From contig NC_064047.1 in assembly GCF_932526225.1 (NCBI RefSeq), forward strand, positions 5,083,501 to 5,147,500: DNA of 64,000 bases. Direction: 5' to 3'. Source of the DNA: Nematostella vectensis (taxonomy: Eukaryota; Cnidaria; Anthozoa; Actiniaria; Edwardsiidae). The translations under genes and the position numbers were made by a program. Every line of letters begins with the position of its first letter. The first letter of the stretch is position 1. Positions 21,001 to 33,000 of this stretch are shown piece after piece. The notes beneath the pieces are model-generated. The model saw only the letters and a program-made list of their open reading frames with translations. It did no database searches and was not told the DNA's origin.

Positions 21001-24000
21001 GCAATAGACGTGCTATTTGTAGACAAAACTTTAAGCACAAGCAATATCACTATGTTATGTCATCAATCCAGACTTTTGTGTAGCCAAATCCGACAATAAA
21101 CGTCCTTTTGAGATACTGCAAAGGCTTTAAACTCCGTTGTTGTTTTTCCAGGGGTGGTCAGATTTTTATCAGAAAACTCCCTACCACGAAAGAAAGAAAA
21201 ATCCTGGGTACGGGCCTGATGAAACACCTCTAGTTATTTCGTATCACTAGAAAACTACAGACAAGCTGTATAAAAAAACAGATGTTATACAATAGGCATG
21301 ATGGAATCAGGGATACCAATCAACACAAGGGTGAATTGGGATGTTTTCCGCCTCGCAGGAAATGGACTTTTTGATCGTTAGCCCTTGGTCGGACAAAAAA
21401 AACGACGAAGGATTAATGCTCAAAACGACAGCGAAGCGGGTCAAAAGGGCGAAACTCGAAACGAAACCACAGAGGCGTTGTAAACATACCATTTCAACTT
21501 TGTGGTGATTTATTTCTCTCTTTATTTAGTCTTAGTCTAGTCTATTTATCTTTAATTGTAAATTCTTCTAAGTCTTTTTGGTTTGGTATTAATCTTTTAA
21601 TAATTTCAAACCTGTAAGAATGATAACAGCGCTTCCACATTTAATGTATTCGCCGCGTGCTCGAACAGCCGATCGACCGCCGCCGACAATGCGAATATCG
21701 CCCGAGAAGCATCGGCTGGGTTCAGTAATCCTCCGCTATTCGGAGAGGACTCGCCACGTCGGGACTTATCGCTATTCGGAGACGAGTCGCCATTGAGGTA
21801 GTCGGAGATGCTGGAGGTGTCGGAAAGTGGCGACGTCAGGTCGTGGTTCTTTCGGGGAGTAGTCGGGAGGGTAAGCTGGGACGGGTCTAGGCCGCTGCTG
21901 TTGATGTGCTGTCTCTCCAGCTCGGCGATATACGTACAGCACCTGATAAGCAGTTAAAAAATATCGATCAAGCACTCATTTGTTATTGTTTATCATTAAA
22001 AATACAACGGTTTATTCGCAGAGAAATTTCAAAATCACGGTCTATGAATAAAGTCAGATACGTTATTGACGATATTTGTTTGAAAATATGGAAATGGATT
22101 CTTTGTGTGACTCGTCATTGAGCGGGAAAATGAAATGGCGGCGTGATTTGCCTTCTTTGAAGTTAAATGTTATGAAGATGGTGATGGTTGTAGTTAGTGT
22201 TGATGATGAGGATGTTGATGATATGACATGGAAATGGGTTTTGGTGATAGTGGTGACTGGAGGAATCTTGATGACATAAAAAGAAAGTAAGACTTTGCTG
22301 TTTAGTGATGTGGGTGTAATCTCTAAACTCGACTTGTGTGACCATGTTGTTTGTTTTGGTTTTGAATACTCAAAGCATTTATTATTTTCAAAAATACAAC
22401 TCTCCTTTAATTGCTTTAAACTTTCGAAATAGAATTCAGCCCTTTTTATAGTGAAATGGATTAATGTGACTTAAGCAGATTTTTTCATAGTGTTTCGTAG
22501 CCTACATAACCATGCGTTATGCAATCTCGTCTTTAACACGAACCGTTTGGAATACATGATAATATCACGTAGATTTACTTACCTGAACACGTGCCTCCAA
22601 CATTTTGGCGCGTGACTACCAAGCTCCACCCCCACGGCCAGCAGTCCATCCATACTCAAGACATGCGCAGCGTGCAGCTTTACGGGGACGTGCGGGGCAT
22701 GGGCACGAGCGCGCTTTCCACCCGACCCCTCTACCCCGCAGGAGGCGTTAGCTAGTAGCGCTAACACGAGTTCGCACCGCGTCTGGATCCCAAGGGTACA
22801 GGAAAGCCTGGCGGCACGCCGCAATCCATCCAGACTCAAGCAGATAGTGTCACGCTCTCGGTTATGGTCACGCCTGGTATCCCCTCCGAGCATTGCAGCG
22901 ATGCCGTTACTTGTTCCCATGGCTACAATGAATGCTTTAGGTCAGCAGTAGAGATTAACCTAGTTTGAGTAGGTCCTTCATATAAGGTTCACTATAATGT
23001 CCCTTACCATAACCCAACCTAACCATTACTATAGTAAACCATATATGAAGGATTTACGCTAGTTTGACCTGGGTTTGTCTTTCCGAAAAGGCAAAGCTCA
23101 CTAAGACTGATAAACACTCACTCGTTATGGTTAAGCACAAAGGAAAAGCGATGAATGAGATGCGTATGAGATGTGTATATGCCCTTAATCAGTGTAGGAT
23201 ACCTGAGCTCCATTTAAGAACCACTCATTTGTTATTGTTTATCAGTGATAATCATAAACGCAAGAAAACTTCAAAATAACAATCTGCCAATAAAGTCTGA
23301 TACGCTATTGACGAAATGTGATTGAAAATATCTTGGTTACTCGCTTGAGTTAGCCGATGGAAATGAATGCTTTGTGTGACTCGCCATTGAGCGGAAGCAT
23401 AAAATGGCGGCGTGATTGGCATTCTTCAAAAATATATACATTGTGGAATACGCGAGGTTAAATCAAAAAGAGATTCATTCCTAAGCCATGACATCTTAGT
23501 GCTGATGTTAGATTAAACGAAAGCCTGTCTCACCCGATGTCGAGGTCTCAAGAGGCAGCGATAGAACCTCCAGCACGGATGACCATGTGGTCAGCAACAC
23601 TCTTCGCGCGAACTTAGTCCCCTCGCGGCGCGCCGGGGTCATGTGACTAGGCTCCTGCTGATTTAAGAAGGTGTCGTCCCCAGTGTCCTTCTCGCTTGCA
23701 AATATGTTCTCCGACAGCAGACTGACCAGTGCCCTGTTGGTCCCTGGGTTCTTGGGCTGGTACCCGGCCTTACCCAGGATGTTGTATGTGGTCACTAATC
23801 TGTAGAGCTCTCCGAGCCACACCGAGGAGAGGCCCACGATGACCCCGCTGTTCAGAATGCTGTCCACGAATTCTTGCTGTTGAGCGAAAATTTTGCCTTT
23901 TTTAGAATTATGAATAATTCCGTATATGGAATCAGAGACATTACAAAGGCGGTATTATATGTTAAAACAATAACATAAGGAGAATTTTGCAAATAATTGT

Positions 24001-27000
24001 TAAATGTACGATTTAAAATTGTCCTGAAGAAGAACTGAATAAAAGTCCGAAACATTGGCGTATTTTGCGACTGTTTTGGTTCTCCATTCCATTACTCACA
24101 TACACAACAGACCCATAGGATCCAGAGACCAAAGCTCTTTGCTCAAATACTTTATTATCAAACAACATGTACTAATTCAAGCATGCCCATCGGTCTGACC
24201 TGTGTCAACGGCGGGGTGCTTGTCTTCTTTTGGTAATGACCGCTGATCAGCAACTTGAAATTCAGGCTCAATGTCGTGTAAACAGTGACGTAAACCCCGT
24301 CCGCATTGAGTATCGGGTAATGCGGGTCGGACGTCGCGCCCTTTCCAGAACTCTCGTCGACAAGATCCGATCGTCCGCGAAGTGTTCCGAAATTTGGAAC
24401 ATTCTTCCGTCGTAGAGACATACACGTGACCGCCTCGCAAACGTCAGAGGCAAACTGCTGCAGTGCTTCGTCCACTGTGATTGGATCGTTCAGGCTGAGA
24501 ACTGAGGGTAGAATCCCGAGTAGACATCGGGCGAAGTTTCGCGCACCTTCCCTCTCGTTCTCCTCTACGTTCTTCTTAACATCGCTCGCTTTACGCACTT
24601 CCACTGGCGCCTGCTTCTGAGGACTCGGTGGCTGTTTCGCTTCTCTATTTCTACTCACGTAGACGCCGTTAATTTTAACCACAGCTCTTTGAGGCTGCGG
24701 TTTCTTTGACAGTTTTTGTACTTCAGGCTCGGGTTCATCGGCGCTTTGTGACTTCACTAATATCCCTTTAGGTTTCCCTTGTTTTGCTTCTTGCTTTCGA
24801 TCGAAATCAGACGCCGAGCGGGTCCGTCTAAGAATTGGGCGTGGCCCTTTTCCTGGGGTGCGTTCCCGTTCGTCTTGCACCGCTTTCTCAGCCCTCTCCC
24901 GCGCCTCCATCTTCACTGCCTTTGACTCAACATAAGTCTTCTTCGCGGTTAAAATTTCGCTGCTTGTTTTGAACGTTTCGGGATCCCTGTGGTCATCCCA
25001 ACCTTGCTCCCCACCAGGCCGGGTACTGGGGCGAGAGGGCACACCACCCCTCACCCCTGGGGGTGTGTGACTCCGTGGGGGCACTTCAAGGTCTTCGGAG
25101 GTAGTAAGCGCGGTCCACGAGTTCGAACGTTTGATCGGAAACCCATTCGCATCGGTTTTAGTGATTTTCTGCGGCGATAAATCAAAGTCTGTATACGATC
25201 TAGGAGCAAGGTCCTTTACTTGTATCGATGGGTCCGAATTGAGACGAGATCTAGGCTCGTTACCAGGCCCTCGTCTCCTATTCGGACTCGGTTTCCGGTT
25301 CTCGAATGAGGAGGAGCGTTTGACAGGAACACGAGATCCACCGCCGCGACGCGGGTTCCCTGTGCGCTGCATGGCCGCGTTGTGTTTGTTGGTCTCCATC
25401 TCATGGGCTTCAAACATGGCTACTTCGTCTTCGGGTGCGAAATGTACGCTCTTTGGCTGCAAAACCCGGGAGTCGTCATCTGCAAAGCAAGATGAAGTAC
25501 AGCATAGATGACGATACAGGCGACAGGGTTTAAAATAGAAGAATCTTTTTATTTTGCTGGGCCGTAGCAAGGGGCGGGGCATTAGGGGCAAGTGCCTCCC
25601 CCCCCCAATGTTTTTCAGAAGTAGGGGCGTGGCTGTACCCCATCCCCCAAATATGTAATGCAAAGCAGAGATTCTGAGTAAAAAGGATAAACATTATTGA
25701 TATAGCACTTTACAGTTTTAAGCCCTTCACATTTATCCTGGATCTAGGGAACACAAACCTCTAGAGGCCGAAAAATAGAAAAAACTCTATCCGTGTTTCA
25801 AATGGGAATCGATACTCTTTCAGCAGAGCTCCCATACGGTGACGCGGTGACACACTGGGCCACCTGTGGTGAGAGGCCTGATATGCTGACACGCTTACAC
25901 ACTGGGCCACCTGTGGTGAGAGGCCCGATATGCTGACATGCCAACCACTGGGCCACCTGTGGAGAGAGGCCCGATATGCTGACATGCCAACCACTGGGCC
26001 ACTTGTGGAGAGAGGCCCGATATGCTGACATGCCAACCACTGGGCCACTTGTGGAGAGAGACCCGATATGCTGACATGCCAACCACTGGGCTATTTGTTC
26101 CCAGAAAGATTCCCAGAAAGCGCTTCGTCTCGGCTTAATAGCTAGAAATAAATACACCTTATTCCTGGGAGTACGCATGCGCTGTTCTTACCTTCTCTAG
26201 ATTCGTCCTCATTGCCGTCCCACATGCTTCCGCTTTTGAGGAACCTCTCAGTCACCGAGCTTATGTCACCTTCGGGACTTGGTCGTTTTCCATCGCCGTT
26301 GTCTACTATCCAATGTGCACTTTCTGAGCGCTCCTATGCATAACGCATTAGGTCAGTTGAATAGTGATGGACGTTATTTTTGGATTGGAGGGAAACGCAC
26401 CCAAAATAAGATACAATTGGAACTTTCTGTTCTTACAAAAAAATGCTTTTGTTCTTTTTTAATTTTGGTGGTTCAATTAATCGTTTAATTATCCAAGCAT
26501 ATTTTAAGAACATGCAGCGAACATTGCAGAAACGTGATACACAGGACATTTTTTCTCTCGCAATTTTGCGAAAAATAGAAACCAATTCTTCACTTGCAGC
26601 TTGCGACGCAACGCGTTATTTATTTATTTTATTTTATTTATTTTTATATTTTCTTTGCAACACACAACACAATAAAAACTGCAGGAAAATTGCCTTCAAA
26701 ACACAGCGTTTACATCTACGGGGGCCCATCGAATCTCAAGCATTAGAGAGTTACCTCGAAGGTCTCTTCGCTGACTGTAAATTTCGGAACAGATCTCGCG
26801 GACGCTGGATTATCATAGTTGATGTTCAGCTTGTTGAGTTCCTCCCAGCTATCGGACTCCTTCAGTTTGTTCAGCCACTCGATGTGCTCATCGCTCAATC
26901 CACGACCTTGACTCAAGTCTTCCAAGGAGCCCAGCAACGCTACTACGCATGCTACACTGCAGCTGGCCACTGTACTGTCGGCGCAATGAGCGGACTCAAC

Positions 27001-30000
27001 CACGCCATCCATCATTCTGTAGAACAAATGAAGATATCATACAGTGGCACCTGTCTTTGCGGCAAGTCATTCGAATAAGCACAGAGTGGCATGAAAGCTC
27101 AGTGGTAAGGGCTTCGTCTCTCAAGCAAAAGGACCAGGTTTCGAACCATGCCGGGTCATTTTTTTTTCCTATGAGGTATAATTGACACGATTTATGTAAT
27201 GCTTAAAGGAAACAAATCTATGTTTAGTGAGTCTAAACCACGGGTCATGTTATGTGATTTCAAACTACGTCATCGTGTTATTAGTAAACATAAACCACAT
27301 CCGCTTCCTTGTTTGCTAATCCTAGGCTATTTTAACGCATCTGCCTGTCCTCTCCTCATCTACTATCTCTCGATGAACAGTATAGAGAATTCAACACTTA
27401 CAGCCTTAGTAAATCCAGGTCAGACTTTTTCTGTTCCGTGGGGGAATCTGGTGAAGGGGGGTTGTCTTTATCGATAATGGTTGGTCCGGCGGCGTCCAGT
27501 AAGCGTTGAGGGCTTGCGAAGATCTTTAATTATATATATCAGGGAACTTTAGCAAAATAGTTTTTGAAAGACGGACTGCAACCGGAAGTAGTGGGTTTTT
27601 GTGTTTATCGTTAACGCAGCACTAGGGAGTTTCATATACAAGGTTGCGTGGTAGAGCATATACGTCTTCTTTTTTAAGAGTTGAAAAAAAAACTTTGCGT
27701 AAAACGTTAAAGTTCCGGTTGTCGTCCGCAGTTCAGAAAGGTGTCTGCTGGAGTTCACTATCATTAAATCAGTCCTGAGACATGTTATGGGTGTGAGCTG
27801 TGTTAATGTACAGCCTACTAAACACCATTTGCACATATAGCTCGGAAGAGACAAACTTGCCATTCTTTGAACGAGTTCAGTTGTATTCAAAGTTCTACTG
27901 TGATCAAAGAAGTCTATGTACAAAGGAGCGAAAGTACTCCTAATTTCAATGTATGTTATGGATAAAGTGTTCATACGCGAGATAAGTTGGCAGAGTGGCG
28001 GTTGAGGGCGGTGTTATATCAAACGGGTTAAAGTTCGACAGTGTACCTCTTTCAGTGCCTTCAACGCTTCCGTCCTCTGATACGTTGGTGGGTACAAGAT
28101 GATTCGATGGAACAGAGATTCCAGAACAGGCCGCATGGCCGCTAGCGGTCCAACGAGCCTAAGGAGCTCATTTGCGATATTGTATATGGTCCTTGGCACG
28201 GGCCCGACCACAGGCGACACCTTGGGGAAGTTCCCACTGCCTCGTCCCCCTCGATTGATGTCCTCCGTGGATCCAGCCAGTTTGTGTTTCTTATTGAGGT
28301 CGGTTATCGGGCTTCCGAGAAGCTGGATAAGGGCTGGACAGAGTAATTGCCTGTGATAAAAAAGACGGAAGTGTTTTGGGCAGCCTAGGTTACCGTTTTG
28401 CTGGGCCACAAATGATTTAACCGGGAAACCATCAGACCGACCATGAATCATTGTTTGGCGTAGCCAGCTATGTTTTGGCGCCAAAATCTTTGAGTAACAC
28501 AAATTATCAAGGCAAATCATTTGAACGGTGCGATAGGGTTCGAACCCAGGTCAGGTAAGTCTTGGACTTCTTCAGATGAGACTGGGACTTTGTCCCTTTT
28601 GAATTAGATAGCTACGTTAAACGTCGGTCAAATCTAGCGAACAAGCCTTTATTTGTGAGACGCTAAAAACCACACTGTAAGATTCCATGTTAAGAGTCTG
28701 TATTTGGCCACATTGCCAAAGGGCCATTATTTTATAGCCGGCTGTAAGCCGCCATTTTGTCATCCTAGCAAAGCACCGAGTGTGAAAGGCATCCGTTTCC
28801 ATCGGCTACTTTGGGGGAGCCAATGCGATATTTTCGATTGAATTTGGTCAATATTGTACAAAACTTTGTTTTCAGATGGTCATTTCGAGATTTTATTGCA
28901 TTATGTGCTTCCGATATTGAATGAAAACAATAACAAAGGTGTGGCTGACAGGGTTTTTTTTAAATAGTCTCTATAAGACCCCATTAACAATCCAGAGTAA
29001 GTCTGACTCTGGCTGCAGTTCTGAATAAAGTCGGTCCTCATCCCTTTAATTTACCTGGTTATGGAAGGAGCACTTCTAAGCTTAGACTCTATTTCCAGCC
29101 GTTGCTAGGCCTCATCGGCCCTCAAAAAAACCAGCTGGAAATAGAGCCTAATCTAAGCTGGCCGTTTAACCACTTAAAAAGAGGGGCTTAAAGTTTTGCG
29201 TTGATGCGGTTTTGCGTTTAATCTGGGTGGTTTTTTCGGTTTTCGTATTTTATTCCGAGAAAAAGCGGTATCTCTAGACTACGCAGTTGACGGTTTTTGA
29301 CTTATTTTGACGGTTTTTTTGCGTTTTTCTGTGCGTTCTCCTGTGAGGTTTTGCGGTTTTCATCCCCCTTACACCCCTTAAAGATGTTGTGGGGGTGAAG
29401 CCCGTTGTACCCCTTACCATATGACAGTGATGAACTCCTTGTCCTCTTGTAGCGAGGTGAACAGGCTGCCGAGCATCACTAGGATAGCTTCAAGGTACAG
29501 CGGCAATGGCTGACTGCTGCTTTGCTGTGACGGGGAGCTAAAGGCAAAAGAATACTTTACTCGCATATCACACAACAACACACAATTACAAAATTCACGA
29601 ACATTTACCGAACATAAAACGAGTATTTCCAGAGCCATTTTTGAACATTTCCCGAACATATCACGAACATTTCCCGAACCATTCACGAACATTCCACGAA
29701 TAATTCCCTATACCACCAGCATTTACCAAGCCATTCACGAACATTTCACGAATGATTCTCTATACAACGAGCATTTACCGAGCCGTTCACACGAACATTT
29801 CACGATCACTTGTAGTCTAGAAGATTGCGTGGCTTCGTTTCCCAGGAAAACGAACCAAAATTCAATAATTTAAAAATGTGTTTTATAAAATAAGCTTCGC
29901 TTTTTCGCCAGTGGGCTACCCAAAATCAGTTTTCAAGCTTGAAAGCCAAATAATGATCCTCATACAAAGGTAAAAACTGCGGAAGAGAGCTCGAAATTAT

Positions 30001-33000
30001 GTTACCTCCATCGAGATGGAAGACATATGGTTGCTAGCTACGTTTGTTTTGGGTAACCTTTGTTTTTTTGCATTCGAGCGTACCTGGGCCCGGAAGTAAG
30101 GCGAAAACAGAAATGCTTCAGCAGCAACACCACATCTTGGCTAAGGATCTTGTTGTTATCCGTCGACGAAAGATTGCCCGCTAAAAACGAAAAAATATAT
30201 ATATACTTCTATTTTTGTTCAACCATGAAGCTTGACCAATTTTTCGCGTTGTTTCCGATTAAAACTTGCACGTTTGGTCGAGCATATATTATGTTATTTT
30301 GTTCTCTGATTGGTTGATAAATGAAACAAGTTGAGTAGCCAATCAGGGAGCGAGAATTCTCGACCAAACGTTCAAGTTTGAAATGTAAACAACTATTATC
30401 TATTATGACTGTCACGTTTGTAGAACGAGTCTAATGTGATATTATCTGATATTATCAAGTCGTGAGATACAATAAATCAAGGTTCAACACAGCAGTTCTA
30501 AAGTTATATTATTTGATATATACCAGTAATTAGATGGACTTTCTATGTGTAAATCTTCTGATATTATCTGATATTATCAAGTCATGTGATGCAATAATCT
30601 AGGTTCAACATGGCAGTTCTAAGGGTATAAGATCTGATAAATATCAGAAATAAGAGTTGTGAGCTTTGTTATAATATCGACTAAATATCTGATACTAGAA
30701 CCCTGTGAAAAATATCTGATTTATATCCGATTTTAGATGAGTGATAAATATCGTATAAATATCAAAGTGCCAGAGAAGTTCGATATCTCGCTTCTATGAG
30801 TAGTTCTGGGTATTTGCATAAACTTCAACAGCAACACAACAATCTGTTATAAATTCAGATTACTAACGTTTTATTATTCTGATGTCTGAACCATCCTTCT
30901 GACCCTGAAAAAGAGGGGAAAAATATCCATTAGATAATGGATGGGAAATCATATCAGGCCCGTCCCCAGGAGAGGAGTGAGGGCGTTGCACAGTCATCTG
31001 TATCATATAGTAAGATAATATTTTTGACGATCTTTAAATACAAAATAAAATAGAAAATTATCAACTTTCTGGCGGCCAAGGGTACACGCCTGCATGTTTG
31101 AAAATAAAACTAGAGCCGCAATGCTGTGGAACGCCGTTACCACAGAAATCCCGCTTACCTGGGTGTGATTGAGGCTCTCCTGAAGGCGGTGACACACGGA
31201 GCTCAGCATCTGCGTGAGGGTCGCGCGACACGCGGTCTTCGTGGCCTGCTGATGGGCGCGCGTGTACGTCTTGATACAAATCTGCAATTCAAAAAGACGA
31301 TTAGCTCCACAAATTGATATAGCAGATCTTATAGGTGGGATGGGGGGGGGATTTTAAACCCTCCTTTTGGGAGAAAGTGTCCTAAAATGCTATACTAAAA
31401 TTTTCCTTCGAAGCATGCCACAGCCTATCCCTTATGTCTCTAACTGGAGCTCAGGGAATGAGAGAGTTGTCGAGTTCCTGGGAGGCAGCATAATAACACA
31501 GTATTTCCTTCATGGGGATGCCTGTCCCCAAACCACTCTGATCGTATTGTCGCATTTTATAGATATTGGTCAAACCGCCCTCTCAGCAAAACGCTAGATC
31601 GGCCTATGAATTGATAAGATTCAAATTATCTTCCCCCTTAAAAACAACAGAGCAAAAGATAGTCTTGAAGGACTTGATTATAGAAGGGAGGCGTCGTACT
31701 CACCTCCGCGATCTTGATGAGATATTCCCCATGGACTTCACAAGATGCCGAGCACGTGATGATCAGAAGCATCTGGAATATTACGTCAAGGTAAAATCAC
31801 AATGACATCACTAACGAACAACGTGACGTGTATACACATACTGTGGGTTGGTGAATAGCATGAGGCCCAAATGAGAAATGGTCCGCAATGTCTGGAACAT
31901 TACGTCACGGTGAAATCAATGCTTTCATTGTCACTGTCAATGATGTAACATACTGCTGGTTTGGGAATAGCACGTCACGTTGAAATTGCATCACAGTGAA
32001 ATCTCTGCTTTCGTTTTACCTATTGTGTGACTGATTAGCTTATACTAACCCCCCCCTCCCCCCCTCCCAATCACTAGACACTAATCTTTCTTTACAGCCG
32101 CCAGCAGCTTTTCTTACCTTCATGATCTCGACTTGAACCTCGTCTGTCAGAGAGGGAGTGGACACCACTGCATTAATGAACTGTACCGGAAGTTGAGCAT
32201 CGATGTCCTCCTCGCCATGTGACCGGAAACGGTCATCCGATATCAATTTCTGTGAACAGTGTCCAATGAATTAGGTTTGTTGAGCCAATTTTCTAGCGCT
32301 GTCTTTCGCTTACCGATAATCTTAAGCAACACGCATTGAACGGATATCTTTTGATACCCCACTTGTGACTTTGATTTATATTGGTTGCGCGTACTTGTAT
32401 GCTTGGTGAGCGATGATTGCTTAGTTTACATGTAGGGGTGTTTTCTTTTGACGATATTTGCCACGGCTTTCTACTTTATGCCCAAAAGCTCAATTGATCC
32501 CGATACTTTATAAATGCATGTAGGACATGACTCTTTATATGTGGTGGTTCTAAGAAAGGCATTTTTGGTTTGGAAAGATTCGCTACCGAAGCCGTATAAA
32601 ATGCGTCCTTGGCGCTCAGGGCGTAGACGGCGTCGATTGCTGTAACGGTCATATTTTTGGCATGCTCTAACTTCTCTAACACTACGCAGTAACTCGGGTG
32701 TGTTCTTCCCGTGTCGACCTGACAGGGATGCTCGTCGTGTCTTTGGGGCTCAAAATCGGGCCTTAGTTATTTTTCACATATCAAGAAAATTTAGCCAAAA
32801 ATTGTCGTTTTTGACAAAGCGGTCACTTCCATATAAGGATACTAGCATATTCCTTATTTGGAAAAACTGCATGATTCTTGTTATTTTTAAGGTTGCCGTA
32901 ACGCAGGTGCTTCGTAAACTTTATGAATTGTAATCAGAAGAGAAAATCAGTGCTGTGACCATCTTTGGTCAATGGAGAAAGTCTGAAAAAAACTAAGATT

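Noticed and set aside
25131-25511. 126-codon plus-strand ORF
   Set aside because: Shadow of the minus-strand ARFGEF3-like exon 14.
25761-26178. Minus ORFs rich in WHVSISGLSPQ
   Set aside because: By-products of the 46-bp minisatellite; period 46 gives three frames, and no splice support.
26443-27078. 211-codon plus-strand ORF
   Set aside because: Lies over the minus-strand ARFGEF3-like exon 12 and AT-rich intron; no recognisable protein.
32476-32682. Minus ORF (MLEKLEHAKNM...) as an extra ARFGEF3-like exon
   Set aside because: Exons 3 and 4 join in phase 0 and align contiguously with the family without it; no fitting acceptor and donor pair was seen.
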